Made by a program: the position numbers and the translations under genes. The notes beneath the pieces were generated by a model. The model had not been told where the DNA came from, ran no database searches, and saw only the letters and a list, made by a program, of their open reading frames with translations. Positions 1 to 10,200 of a stretch of 64,000 nucleotides of DNA are shown here, one piece after another. The DNA is from Shewanella jiangmenensis (GTDB lineage Bacteria; Pseudomonadota; Gammaproteobacteria; Enterobacterales; Shewanellaceae), in the NCBI RefSeq assembly GCF_018596335.1, contig NZ_JAHEPS010000001.1, forward strand, positions 186,001-250,000. Reading direction: 5' to 3'. The stretch's first letter is position 1. The number at the start of each line of letters is the position of its first letter.

Positions 1-2
1 TT

Positions 3-2459
3 CTACTCTGTAATCGGCAAGTCACCAACTCCAAACACCTTGTTGTACCAAAAAGGCGCCAGTTGTTCGCGAAAGGTTTTCACCTCAATCTCATCACCAA
101 GATACAAACTGAGCTGGCCTGAATCGGCGGTTACCAGTGTCTTACTGCCAAGGCCCTGATAACGCGCCACCACCTCGGCCTTGGGGAAGCCATAACGGTT
201 ATTGAACCCAGCGGCAAACACAGTAAAGCGCGGCGACACCGCCTCGATAAAAGCTTGGGATGATGAGGTTTTGCTGCCATGGTGCGGCGCGCTGAGGATA
301 TCGGCATCCAGCATGGCGCGCCCCTGCACGAGCTTCGCCTCAGCTAAGGCCTCGATATCGCCCGTCAGCAGCAGTGAGTGCCTGCTATCGGCGATTCGCA
401 CCACGCAGGAGTCGTTGTTGCCGATGCGCGCCTCATCGGCTTCTATTGTGTGGCCTATATCGCTGCCGTTACCGTTGGCCTGTGGCTTCGACGCGATAGC
501 ATCATCGGCCTCACGAATGGTCGGCAACACCTCAAGTGTAAGACTGCCAAATGGGCGCGACTGTGCCGTGCAGGCAAGATGCCGCCTGGCTTGCAGTGTT
601 AACGCCGCTTTGGTATCGCTGATGATGTCGGTAATCGGCAGCGCATCCGCAAGGGCCGCAGCGCCGCCGACGTGATCATTGTCTTCATGGCTTAAAATCA
701 GCATATCCACCCGCGCCCGTCCCTTGGCGGCAAGAAATGGGGCAAGTACCCGCTCACCGTAGGAATAGCCACCGGCAAAGGATGCGCCTGTGTCGTACAC
801 CAGCGTCTTATCACCCTGAAACACCACCACAGCAAGGCCCTGCCCCACATCGAGCGCATGCACCTGCCAATGACTTTTATCTTCACCAAAGCGCCAGGCT
901 ACGAGGGGCAAAAGCAGGCACAGCGCCAGCACCTTAAGCCACTGTACATAGCGTACATGGGGGAAATGAGGGCGCGGCAGCCGCAGAAATCTGCCCCCAG
1001 CAAAAGTAAACAAAAGCACAGGCAGTGCAAACAAGAGCGCGGCGGCCAGAGCATCGCCAAGCCTTACCCAGGCCGCGGGCAGGCTGTCAGACAAGCCAAG
1101 CAGCCACTCGTGGGGTAAAAGTGAAAGCAGCGCCGGTTCAAACAGCCACGGCGCGGCAATGCCTGCCGCGTTCAGCAGTAAAAACAGCAACAGGCACAGC
1201 AGTGACAGCGGAATAACCACCAGCGAAAACCAGGGCACCATCAAAAGGTTAATCCAGAGGCTGTGGATGCTGATGCCACCAAAAAGGATAAGCTGCAGCA
1301 CACCCATGCCAAGGGAAAGCGCAAGCTGGATCCGAACAAGCAGCCATGCTTGCTGCTTAAGCCGCCGCCAGCGCCCTTCGGTTTGCGTCTCCTTCTCCGG
1401 AATACACAGCAAAATAATCACTATGGCGCCAAAGGACAGCCAGAAGCCCGCCGCCAGCGGCGATAAAGGATCAAGCAGCAGCACAGCAATAAGCGCATAC
1501 AAGAGCCGCTCCCAGGGGGAGGCAAAACGGCGCGACAGCGATAAAAGGCACACCAGCGCCAGCATCACAAAGGCGCGGCGGGTCGGAATGCCCATGCCGG
1601 CAAGAAGCGCGTACAACAAGCAGCCAACAAGGGCAATCAGGGATGCAAGCAAGAGATTGCGCCTGCTTTGGGGCGCAGAAAACAGCCCAAGCAAATAACG
1701 ACTGACGCCAAACAGCCACAGCGCCAATACTGATAAGTGCAATCCGGATATCGCCATCAAATGCCCTGTGCCGGTGGCACGAAGTTGCTGCCAGGTTTCC
1801 TGACTTATCTGGCGCTGCTCACCGCTAAGGAGTGCAAGCAGCAGCGCTGATGCCTGTGGCAATGCCTGTGCCGACGCCTGTGCCATTTCGTCGCGTTCGG
1901 ATAGCAGGCTCTGGCGCAAGTTATTGATAATGTGCTGCCTGAGCGAGCCTGACGCCGAAATCCGTCTCGCGTCCAGCACCCGTGCCTTAAGGCCGATGTG
2001 GCGCGATAACAAATAACGCTGCTGATTAAAGCCACCGTCATTCAGCGGCGCACTGATGCTGCGGCGGGAAAGGCGCAGCTCCCACACATCCCCCGCAACC
2101 ACTTGCTCATTCGTTCGCCAGTCAAGCCGAATTTGTGGCGCAGGCCATGAGATTAATTTTGGTTTAACCAGCCGGATATCTATACTCTGCCAGTCGCCGC
2201 TGACGGATACAGGTGTTATGATTTCGGCGCGGATCCAGACATCACGCCCCTCCGGCAACTGACGATAGTCAAATGTCATGAGGGTAAAAAGCACGACCCA
2301 ACCAACACCAGCCATGGCTCCGGCAAGCAGTGCGGCGCGCCGATGTACAATCAGCGCCAGCAGGAGCAAAAGCGCACCCACTGGTGCAGGCGGTATCGCC
2401 GGCCACAGCAGCGCTGAGATGACAAGGGCACAAAAGCCCAGCAGGAATGGGTTCTTCAC
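3..2459 (-). CDS. comEC: ComEC/Rec2-family DNA uptake channel
   Basis: Inner-membrane protein of the ComEC/Rec2 family, which moves single-stranded DNA into the cytoplasm during natural transformation. The 818-residue product has a hydrophobic N-terminus (about 1-55), a soluble OB-like stretch, a polytopic competence domain (about 200-500, with TGTGHLMAISGLHLS) and a C-terminal metallo-beta-lactamase-like domain. That domain keeps HALDVGQG, the metal motif LSHEDNDHVGG and SAPHHGSKTSS. The length fits the three-domain form of the family. The start is a GTG with no clear Shine-Dalgarno, so the exact N-terminus is uncertain. It is divergent from the DUF2062 gene, and its stop lies at the window edge. 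Confidence 0.93.
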   Translation of the reverse strand: MKNPFLLGFCALVISALLWPAIPPAPVGALLLLLALIVHRRAALLAGAMAGVGWVVLFTLMTFDYRQLPEGRDVWIRAEIITPVSVSGDWQSIDIRLVKPKLISWPAPQIRLDWRTNEQVVAGDVWELRLSRRSISAPLNDGGFNQQRYLLSRHIGLKARVLDARRISASGSLRQHIINNLRQSLLSERDEMAQASAQALPQASALLLALLSGEQRQISQETWQQLRATGTGHLMAISGLHLSVLALWLFGVSRYLLGLFSAPQSRRNLLLASLIALVGCLLYALLAGMGIPTRRAFVMLALVCLLSLSRRFASPWERLLYALIAVLLLDPLSPLAAGFWLSFGAIVIILLCIPEKETQTEGRWRRLKQQAWLLVRIQLALSLGMGVLQLILFGGISIHSLWINLLMVPWFSLVVIPLSLLCLLLFLLLNAAGIAAPWLFEPALLSLLPHEWLLGLSDSLPAAWVRLGDALAAALLFALPVLLFTFAGGRFLRLPRPHFPHVRYVQWLKVLALCLLLPLVAWRFGEDKSHWQVHALDVGQGLAVVVFQGDKTLVYDTGASFAGGYSYGERVLAPFLAAKGRARVDMLILSHEDNDHVGGAAALADALPITDIISDTKAALTLQARRHLACTAQSRPFGSLTLEVLPTIREADDAIASKPQANGNGSDIGHTIEADEARIGNNDSCVVRIADSRHSLLLTGDIEALAEAKLVQGRAMLDADILSAPHHGSKTSSSQAFIEAVSPRFTVFAAGFNNRYGFPKAEVVARYQGLGSKTLVTADSGQLSLYLGDEIEVKTFREQLAPFWYNKVFGVGDLPITE

Positions 2460-2489
2460 AGCAGTAAGTTAAGACAGCATTACCAGCCT

Positions 2490-3005
2490 ATGCCAAAAAA
2501 GCTTATTAAAAGGTTTATGCCCCACCCCGACTCCCTGAAGGAGCACAAGCACCTGCAGATGTTCGGTAAGTTGCTGCATAAACCAAACCTGTGGCATCTC
2601 AACCGCCGCTCAGCGCCGGGTGCCTTTGCCGTTGGACTCTTTATCGCCTGGGTTCCGATGCCCTTTCAGATGGTTGCCGCCGCCGCGCTCGCTATCTTTT
2701 TTAATGTGAACCTGCCGGTGTCGGTAGCGCTGGTGTGGATCACCAATCCGGTTACCATGCCGTTTTTGTTCTATATCGCGTATCAGGTAGGGGCCAAATT
2801 ACTTGGCCATGTTCCGCAGGAGTTTGCGTTTGAAGCCAGCTGGCAGTGGCTTGAAGCTTCACTTGCCACCATTGGCCCGCCATTTTTGCTTGGCTGCGCC
2901 GTCTTGGGCGCGCTCAGTGCCGGCATTGGTTATCTGATTATCAGTAACCTGTGGAAATACTCGGTGATGTTTAAGTGGCGCAGCCGCAGTCGCCCCGCAG
3001 CCTGA
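2490..3005 (+). CDS. DUF2062 domain-containing membrane protein
   Basis: A 171-residue protein of the DUF2062 family, whose function is not established. After a basic N-terminus (MPKKLIKRFMPHPDSLKEHK) come two or three hydrophobic segments around residues 45-75, 75-105 and 130-155. The family signature NRRSAPGAFAVGLFIAWVP and the ITNPVTMPF motif lie between them. It is a single-gene unit divergent from comEC, and it ends at a strong bidirectional terminator shared with the convergent lolE. Family assignment is secure; no role should be inferred beyond an inner-membrane location. Confidence 0.88.
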   Translation: MPKKLIKRFMPHPDSLKEHKHLQMFGKLLHKPNLWHLNRRSAPGAFAVGLFIAWVPMPFQMVAAAALAIFFNVNLPVSVALVWITNPVTMPFLFYIAYQVGAKLLGHVPQEFAFEASWQWLEASLATIGPPFLLGCAVLGALSAGIGYLIISNLWKYSVMFKWRSRSRPAA

Positions 3006-3071
3006 TCTGGTGCTAAGGCAGATCCTCAACTTGCTGGCTTACCATGCCCTGTAAACTGCCCAAATTAACGC

Positions 3072-3108
3072 CCAATAAAAAACGCGCTTAATGCGCGTTT
3101 TTTATTGG
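3072..3108. terminator. Bidirectional intrinsic terminator
   Basis: A perfect 16-bp inverted repeat (core CGCGC/GCGCG, flanked by runs of six A and six T) with a 5-base loop lies between the convergent DUF2062 gene and lolE. The A and T runs give a U-tract on either strand. Confidence 0.9.
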
Positions 3109-3127
3109 CTTGAACACTCGCGATTGA

Positions 3128-4402
3128 TTAGCGCCCGGCGAGCGCCGCCGCAGGCTCGGTCAGGCTTGCCTTGTAGGCCGGATACAGGGTCGCAATCAGG
3201 CTCATTACAAAGGCCATCACGCACACCAGCACCACGTCCTGGGTGTGCAGCTCAGACGGCAAAAAGTCAATAAAGTACACATCGGCCGACAGGAGCTTTA
3301 CCCCAAACAGCGATTCAATCCCGCGGGAAATGGCCGACAGATTAAGCGCCACAGTCACGCCAATCAACATCCCAAGCACAGTGCCGATAAAACCGCTGAT
3401 GGCGCCATGCACCATAAACATCAGCACGATGGCGCGCCGTTTAAGGCCCATGGTCATCAGAATGGCGATTTCCGAGGTCTTGTCGCGCACCGCCATCACC
3501 AGGGTCGAGACTATGTTAAAACAGGCCACGGCAATCACCAGCGCCAGCACCAGATACATCAGGGTGCGCACCAGCTGGATGTCCTGATACAGATGGCCCT
3601 GGCTGCGGGTCCAGTCGCTGATATAAAGATGCTGACTGGTCTGGGCAAAGCCAAGCTCGCGGATAAGCCGGGGTGCGGCAAACACATCATCCACCGCAAT
3701 GCGCACGCCGGTGACACGCTCGCCAAGGTTCATCACCCGCGCAAGGTGCTCCATCGAGGCAAACGCCGTCAAAAGCTCAAGCTCGCCGCCAAGCTGATAG
3801 CTGCCGCGCACGATAAACTTGTGGCTCTGGGTCGCACCAAGTTTTCCGGCGTCCCGTCCACTAAGGTCAGGCACATACAGCACCAGGGTATCGCCCTCAT
3901 TAAGACCAAGCTTTTCAAGCAGCGCCTTACCAAGCACGATGGTATTATCATCACCCTCAAGGCTTTGCCAGGCAGCAGGCGACATATAAGAAGCGATGCC
4001 GGAGACCTTCCCTTCTCGGGCGGTATCAATCCCCACCAGACTCACGCCCTGAAAGCCGCCCTGACGTTGCACCAGCCCCTGTAAGCGCACAAAGGGCGCG
4101 GCGCCGCGCACGCCGGGCAACTGATTTGCCTGCTCGATAATATCGTCGGCGCCATGGACCGGCTCATTAACGCCAGTCAGCTCGCCGTGGGGCACTACGT
4201 CAAGAAACCTGTCTCTGAGTTCACGCTCAAAACCGTTCATGGCCGACAGCACAATGATCAGCACAGCCACTCCGAGGGTAATACCGGCGGTCGAGGCAAA
4301 CGAAATAAAGCTGATAAAGCTGTTGGACTGGCGGGCGCGGTAGAAGCGAAACCCAAGCCACAGCGGCAAAAGGCCGTGGCCTTTTGGCGAATGGTCGCTC
4401 AT
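3128..4402 (-). CDS. lolE: Lipoprotein-releasing system permease LolE
   Basis: Permease subunit of the LolCDE ABC transporter, which extracts outer-membrane lipoproteins from the inner membrane and hands them to LolA. The 424 residues follow the MacB/FtsX plan: one N-terminal transmembrane helix (about 30-55), a large periplasmic domain (about 60-270) and three C-terminal helices. The N-terminus [18 protein letters not shown] and the [20 protein letters not shown] stretch are typical. Its ATG overlaps the end of lolD by 4 bp, so translation is probably coupled. LolC versus LolE was assigned from gene order (lolC-lolD-lolE) and length. Confidence 0.93.
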   Translation of the reverse strand: MSDHSPKGHGLLPLWLGFRFYRARQSNSFISFISFASTAGITLGVAVLIIVLSAMNGFERELRDRFLDVVPHGELTGVNEPVHGADDIIEQANQLPGVRGAAPFVRLQGLVQRQGGFQGVSLVGIDTAREGKVSGIASYMSPAAWQSLEGDDNTIVLGKALLEKLGLNEGDTLVLYVPDLSGRDAGKLGATQSHKFIVRGSYQLGGELELLTAFASMEHLARVMNLGERVTGVRIAVDDVFAAPRLIRELGFAQTSQHLYISDWTRSQGHLYQDIQLVRTLMYLVLALVIAVACFNIVSTLVMAVRDKTSEIAILMTMGLKRRAIVLMFMVHGAISGFIGTVLGMLIGVTVALNLSAISRGIESLFGVKLLSADVYFIDFLPSELHTQDVVLVCVMAFVMSLIATLYPAYKASLTEPAAALAGR

Positions 4403-5088
4403 TGGCCGGCTCCTGCGCTCAGCTTGCCACTCACCATGGTCAGCTGCCTGTCCATGCGGGCTGCGAGTTTCGGGTCGTGGGTGACTACCACAAACGCGGT
4501 GCCAAGGGAAGATGCCAGCTCACGGATAAGCCCATAGACTGCTTCGCCGCTGGCGGCATCGAGGTTTCCTGTGGGCTCATCGGCCAGCACCAGCTTGGGC
4601 TGATTGATAAGGGCTCTGGCAATCGCCGTGCGCTGGCGCTCACCGCCTGAAAGCTCAGACGGCGCATGTTGCAGGCGATGGCTCAGGCCAACCCGCTCAA
4701 GCAGCGCTTCGGCGCGCTCAAACGCCTCTTTTTTATCGACACCGGCAATACGTGCCGGCATGGCCACGTTTTCGATGGCACTGAATTCCGGCAGCAGATG
4801 GTGAAACTGATAAATAAAGCCAAGCGACGCGCTTCTAAGCTCCGCCTGACGTTTGGCACCCATGGCGTAGATATCTTCGCCTTCAAGCAGCACGCTGCCG
4901 CTGCTGGGTTTATCCAGCGTACCCATAATGTGCAGCAGGGTACTTTTACCCGAGCCTGAGCTGCCGACAATCGCCAGCTGCTCGCCGCGGTACACCTGTA
5001 AATCGACACCGGTCAGCACCTGGGTTTCCAGCTTGCCTTCGCGGTAGGTCTTGCTGACGTTTTCGACCCGCAGCAGGATGTCTTGCAT
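4399..5088 (-). CDS. lolD: Lipoprotein-releasing system ATPase LolD
   Basis: ATPase subunit of LolCDE on the cytoplasmic face of the inner membrane. The 229 residues carry Walker A (GSSGSGKST), the Q-loop region, the signature [15 protein letters not shown] and Walker B ([12 protein letters not shown]), followed by a switch histidine in VVVTHDP. Length equals that of the E. coli protein. It sits between the two permease genes, 173 bp after lolC and overlapping lolE by 4 bp. The intergenic gap before it contains tandem repeats. Confidence 0.96.
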   Translation of the reverse strand: MQDILLRVENVSKTYREGKLETQVLTGVDLQVYRGEQLAIVGSSGSGKSTLLHIMGTLDKPSSGSVLLEGEDIYAMGAKRQAELRSASLGFIYQFHHLLPEFSAIENVAMPARIAGVDKKEAFERAEALLERVGLSHRLQHAPSELSGGERQRTAIARALINQPKLVLADEPTGNLDAASGEAVYGLIRELASSLGTAFVVVTHDPKLAARMDRQLTMVSGKLSAGAGQ

Positions 5089-5107
5089 ATGTTGTGTCTC
5101 ACTTAGG

Positions 5108-5145
5108 GGCGCGCTGCGCCTTTAATTTTAGTGGCGCGCTGCGCC
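5108..5145. repeat. 25-bp direct repeat, two copies
   Basis: The 13-base word GGCGCGCTGCGCC occurs at 5108-5120 and again at 5133-5145, each followed by a TTAAATTT-like tail, giving a 25-bp period. Each word is itself an inverted repeat (GGCGC/GCGCC), so the RNA could form two small hairpins just upstream of lolD. Confidence 0.8.
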
Positions 5146-5216
5146 TTAAATTTGGTAACCATTTTCACGATGAACATTGTCGCAAAAAGCAACTGTTGCT
5201 CATCAACGCCCTATTT

Positions 5217-5267
5217 ATAAAAGCGCGCTTTTCATAAAAGGGCGCTGTTCATAAAGGCGCGCTATTC
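5217..5267. repeat. 17-bp tandem repeat x3 across the lolC stop codon
   Basis: Three consecutive 17-bp units (5217-5233, 5234-5250, 5251-5267) share the pattern ATAAA(A/G)GSGCGCTNTTC. The third unit contains the lolC stop codon (5262-5264), so the array begins inside the coding end and runs into the lolC-lolD gap. Confidence 0.85.
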
Positions 5268-6500
5268 GTAACGCAGCGCCTGGGCAGGCTCCACTCGGGA
5301 GGCCTTAAGCGCAGGATACAGGGTCGCAAGCAAGGTGATGATGACAGTGCCAAGCACTATGATGCCTAACTGAGTGCCCGACACAATCACCGGCAGCGAC
5401 TGACCGCCCCCAAGCACTGAAACACCGATAGCCGAAAGCACAGTGTTAAGGTTTAACGCCAGCAACAGCCCGGCCGCGAGGCCAAGCACCAAACCCAGCA
5501 CCGCATTGAGCGAGCCCTGCACCACAAAAATCCCCATCACTTCGGCGCGCTTAAGCCCCTGGGTCATCAGCACCGCCACGTCGGTGGTTTTATCCACCAC
5601 CATCATCACCAGTGCCGAGACGATATTAAAAGCCGCCACCGCCACGATAAGGCTGAGCATCAGCGACATCATGTTTTTTTCCATCTTCACCGCACCAAAG
5701 CGCTGACCGTAGCTGTCGCGCCAGTCATGCACAGTAAGAGCATCCGCGCTGGCCACTCCGGCAAGCAGCGCAGGAATACGATTGCCTGTGGTCTCAGCCT
5801 TGAAGGGGTCATCAAGATAGAGGCGAAGCGCATCAACTCCAGCGGGATTTTTACGCATCAGGCGCCTTGCATCTTCGTAATGCACAAACGCAAGCTGGGC
5901 ATCCACCATAGAGCCCATCTGAAACAGCCCCGCCACCACAAAGCGGCGCTGACTGGGCACAGGCCCGAGGGGCGAATACACCACGCCCTCACCACTCAGC
6001 ACACGTATGGTGTCGCCCACGGCAACATCAAGCTCTGAGGCAAGCGCAGTGCCAAGGATAATCCGGTAACTGCCGGGCTCGAGTGCATCAAAGGCGCTGG
6101 AGTAAACCGTGTGAGTCAGCGCGGCAAGCTCGGCCTCGGTTTGTGGAAACACGCCGTTTAACTGCACCGCCGCAATGTTTGCACTGGACTGCAGCATCGC
6201 CTGGGTTGAGGTTGAAGGCGTCACGCCAATCACATCGCGGTCAGCCTTAAGCATTGACGCCGCCTGTTGCCAGTCACTGAAACCATCGCGGTTTTCCACC
6301 ACCAGCTGCGGCACAGCCCCTAAAATGCGCTCTTTGAGCTGGCCTTCGAGGCCATTCATCACCGATGTGACCACAATCAGTGCGGCCACCCCAAGAAAAA
6401 TCCCGCTCACGGCAAACAGGGTAATAAAGGAGGCAAAGGCGTTGGCTTTACGCGCCCGCCAGTAGCGAAATCCGATAAGAAAGGCAGAAGATGAAAACAT
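5262..6500 (-). CDS. lolC: Lipoprotein-releasing system permease LolC
   Basis: First gene of the lolCDE operon and the second permease of the lipoprotein exporter. The 412 residues begin with FLIGFRYWRARKANAF and one membrane helix, then a periplasmic domain and three C-terminal helices (about 275-400). The C-terminus, YPALKASRVEPAQALRYE, is characteristic of the family. It is a paralogue of the lolE product. The gap to lolD (173 bp) is unusually long for this operon and is filled with repeats. The start has a weak ribosome-binding site. Confidence 0.92.
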   Translation of the reverse strand: MFSSSAFLIGFRYWRARKANAFASFITLFAVSGIFLGVAALIVVTSVMNGLEGQLKERILGAVPQLVVENRDGFSDWQQAASMLKADRDVIGVTPSTSTQAMLQSSANIAAVQLNGVFPQTEAELAALTHTVYSSAFDALEPGSYRIILGTALASELDVAVGDTIRVLSGEGVVYSPLGPVPSQRRFVVAGLFQMGSMVDAQLAFVHYEDARRLMRKNPAGVDALRLYLDDPFKAETTGNRIPALLAGVASADALTVHDWRDSYGQRFGAVKMEKNMMSLMLSLIVAVAAFNIVSALVMMVVDKTTDVAVLMTQGLKRAEVMGIFVVQGSLNAVLGLVLGLAAGLLLALNLNTVLSAIGVSVLGGGQSLPVIVSGTQLGIIVLGTVIITLLATLYPALKASRVEPAQALRYE

Positions 6501-6591
6501 GTGCGCTGCGAAGGCCCTGGCTGTGCTTGCCTAATGGTTTGAGTGGGCACGATAATAGGGGTATCTCACCCATAAATAAAGAGGCACGCCC

Positions 6592-7155
6592 TTGTTAGCC
6601 GATCCTGACGCCTATTTCAGCGTGAATCACGATTTCAGCGCCTATCTGAGCCCCTTCGAAGGCCCGCTGCCCACGGAATTACAGCTGATGTCGATGCGCA
6701 GTGTCGGACTGCAGCTGCTCAGTGAAGTGAAGGTGCTGGAGGCCAGTTGCCTGCTGCAGCTGCGTCAGCTCGATAACGATGCCAAGGCCGTGGTCGACTA
6801 TTTAAAACTGCAGTCCCGTAAAGTCGATATGGTGCTGCACTATGTGCTTGAAAACGAAAGCCGTGACGGTAGCCGTTATCAGGGGCGCCGTTTTGGTGGC
6901 AGCGGTTTTGTGGTGAGTTCAGAGGCGCCGCTCACCCCGGGCGAGCAGGTAAAAGCCACCCTTTATATCCGCGATGAGTTGCTGGCGTTGGTGTGCATTG
7001 CCGAGGTGACCCGGGTCGAGCCCTCCGACGAGGGCTTTGCGGCCGAGCTTGAATACCGCTGCATTATGGAAGAAGACGTGGAGCAACTGGTCAAGGCAAG
7101 CCTTAGCGTTCAGCAAAAGCAGCTCAAGGCCCGTAAGCCCCTGTCACACAACTGA
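6592..7155 (+). CDS. PilZ-like domain protein
   Basis: A 187-residue cytoplasmic protein with a helical N-terminal half (about 20-85) and a PilZ-like beta-barrel C-terminal half (about 90-175). The segment YQGRRFGGSGFVVSS resembles the PilZ loop, but the RxxxR and DxSxxG c-di-GMP ligands are not clearly intact, so nucleotide binding is doubtful. The start is a TTG preceded by AAAGAGG with good spacing; no in-frame ATG gives a full-length product. It is divergent from lolC and lies 109 bp upstream of mfd, possibly co-transcribed with it. Confidence 0.8.
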   Translation: MLADPDAYFSVNHDFSAYLSPFEGPLPTELQLMSMRSVGLQLLSEVKVLEASCLLQLRQLDNDAKAVVDYLKLQSRKVDMVLHYVLENESRDGSRYQGRRFGGSGFVVSSEAPLTPGEQVKATLYIRDELLALVCIAEVTRVEPSDEGFAAELEYRCIMEEDVEQLVKASLSVQQKQLKARKPLSHN

Positions 7156-7264
7156 TTGAACTCTGCACCGCTCAGCGTTTTTACCGGCAGGTAAAGTGAC
7201 AAGCCAGCGCCTGCCCCCTACAATGAGCCACTGATTTTCTTTTAAAACCGGCAATTTCGTTCCC

Positions 7265-10200
7265 ATGAGTGCTTTTACGGTAGACCATCTTCCCAAGACA
7301 CCGCCCACGGGGCAGGTATCGGCGATTACAGTGCAGGGCGGCGTTGCCCGCGCGCTGCTGCTGGCCGAAATGACCCGCCGCCATGGCGGCACCACCCTGA
7401 TAGTCACCAGCGACACCCCAACGGCGCTGCAGCTTGAGGCCGAACTTGGCTATCTGCTCAAAGAAGACAAGCTGGATGTTTGCCTGTTTCCGGACCGTGA
7501 AACCCTGCCCTACGACAGCTTTTCGCCGCATCAGGACCTGATTTCAAGCAGGCTTGAAACCCTGTCAAAACTTGAGCGCGGTCAGGGCCGGTTGGTGATA
7601 GTACCGCTGACCACCCTGATGGTACGACTGCCGCCAAAGGCATTTCTTGCCGCCAATGTGCTGATTTTAAAGAAAGGTGATAAGTATCAGCTGCAGGAGA
7701 TGCGAAAGCTGCTCACCGACACCGGTTACCATCTGGTGGAGCAGGTTTATGGTCACGGCGAGTTTGCCATTCGCGGCTCGATTCTCGATATCTTCCCAAG
7801 CGGCAGCAGCGAGCCGCTGCGGATTGAACTTTTTGACGATGAAGTCGAGTCAATCCGCCATTTCGACCCGGAAACCCAACGCTCCAGCGCTGAAATCGAC
7901 CGCATCCGCATGCTGCCGGCGCGGGAGTTTCCGGTGGACAGCCAGGCCATTGAAGGCTTCAGGCAGCGTTACCGGCGCACCTTCGAGACAGTCAGCAACG
8001 CTCCCGAGTCTGTGTATCAGCTGGTGAGCCGCAATCTGATGCCCGCCGGCATCGAGAATTACCTGCCGCTGTTTTTCGATGACACAGCCACCTTATTCGA
8101 CTACCTGCCAAGCGAGCTGCAGGTGGTAACCCTGGGCGAGCTGCATCAGGCCGCCGAGCAGCATCTTGCCGAGGTGCACGCCCGCTATGAAGACCGGCGT
8201 GTCGACCCGATGCGGCCGCTGCTGCCGCCCAAAACCCTGTTTCAGACGGTGGATGAGCTTTTTGGGCATTTTCGCCGTTACAGCCGTTTTGCCCTGTCGC
8301 CAACCGACGGCGATTTACGCCTCGACGCTGCGCCGCTGCCGGATATCCGCGCCAACCACAAATTAAAGCAGCCTTTGGAAGCCCTGAGCCTGTGGGCCAA
8401 TCAAGGCCAGCACATCGCCTTTGTGGCCGAATCGGAAGGCCGGCGCGAAGCGCTGCTTGAGCTCCTCGGCAAGGCCGGGATCAAACTCAAACTGCTGCCA
8501 CACATCAATGGCTTTTTACGTTCAGGGGCCGAGCACGCGCTTATCGTGGCGCCGCTCTCCCTTGGCTGCAGTTTGCAGCTAGGCGGCAAAAATCTTGCTG
8601 TGGTGTGCGAAACCGAGCTCTTTGGCGAGCGGGTGTCACAGCAGCGCCGGCGGGACAAGCAGCGCCAGCTCAGTCAGGATGTGCTGATTAAAAACCTGGC
8701 TGAGCTCAAAGTCGGCCAGCCTGTGGTGCACCTTGAGCACGGCGTCGGTCTGTATCAGGGGCTCGAAACCCTGGATACCGGCGGCTTGGTGGCCGAATAC
8801 TTAAAGCTTGAATACGCCGGCGGCGACAAGCTGTATGTGCCGGTATCCTCACTGCACCTTATCAGCCGTTATGCGGTCGGCAGCGACAGCGATGCCGCGC
8901 TTAACCGCCTTGGCAACGAGACCTGGGCCAAGGCCAAGCGCAAAGCCATTGAGCGCATCCGCGATGTGGCGGCTGAGCTTTTGGATGTGTACGCCCGCCG
9001 TGAAGCGCGCCCGGGCGAACCCTGTGTGCTGGATGACGAGGAATACGCCCTGTTTGTGCAGGGGTTCCCGTTTGAAGAAACGGTCGATCAGGAAATGGCC
9101 ATCAAGGCCGTCATCGATGATATGTGCCAGCCCAAGGCCATGGACCGTCTGGTGTGCGGCGATGTTGGCTTTGGTAAAACCGAAGTGGCGATGCGCGCGG
9201 CGTTTCTTGCGGTATCCAGCGGCAAACAGGTGGTGGTGCTGGTGCCCACCACGCTGCTGGCCCAGCAGCATTTTGAGAACTTTAAAGACCGCTTCGCCGA
9301 CTGGCCGATACGCATCGAGGTGATGTCGCGTTTTCGTACTGCCAAAGAGCAGCAGGCCGTGCTGTCGGCCATGGGCGAAGGCAAGGTCGATATCGTGATT
9401 GGCACGCACAAGCTTTTGAATACCGAGCTTAATTTTGATGCACTGGGGCTTCTTATCATCGACGAGGAGCACAGATTTGGCGTGCGCCAAAAGGAGCGCA
9501 TCAAGGCTATCCGCGCCAATGTGGATATCCTCACCCTAACAGCCACCCCCATTCCTCGCACCCTTAATATGGCCATGTCCGGCATGCGCGATTTATCCAT
9601 TATCGCCACCCCACCGGCCAAGCGTCTTGCGGTAAAAACCTTTGTGCGTGAATACGACAAGGCCACGGTGCGCGAGGCGCTGCTTCGGGAAATTTTGCGC
9701 GGCGGCCAGGTGTACTACCTGCACAATCAGGTTGAAACCATTGAAAAAACCGCCGAAGAAATCCGCACTCTGGTACCCGAGGCACGGGTGGTAACCGCCC
9801 ACGGCCAGATGCGCGAGCGCGAGCTTGAAAAAGTGATGTCGGACTTTTATCACCAGCGTTTTAACGTGCTGGTGTGTACCACCATTATCGAAACCGGTAT
9901 CGACGTGCCAAGCGCCAACACCATAGTTATCGACCGCGCCGACCACTTTGGCCTGGCGCAGCTGCACCAATTGCGTGGCCGGGTTGGCCGCTCTCACCAC
10001 CAGGCCTATGCCTATCTGATGACGCCCCACCCCAAGCTGATGACGGCCGATGCCCGCAAGCGACTTGAAGCCATTGATGCGCTGGAAGATTTGGGCGCAG
10101 GTTTTATGCTGGCAACACAGGATCTGGAAATTCGCGGCGCCGGCGAGCTTTTGGGTGATGAGCAAAGCGGTCACATCTCCAAAATCGGCTTCAGCCTCTA

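Noticed and set aside
7677..8027. Open frames inside and opposite mfd
   Set aside because: All are shadows of the intact 1153-residue Mfd reading frame.
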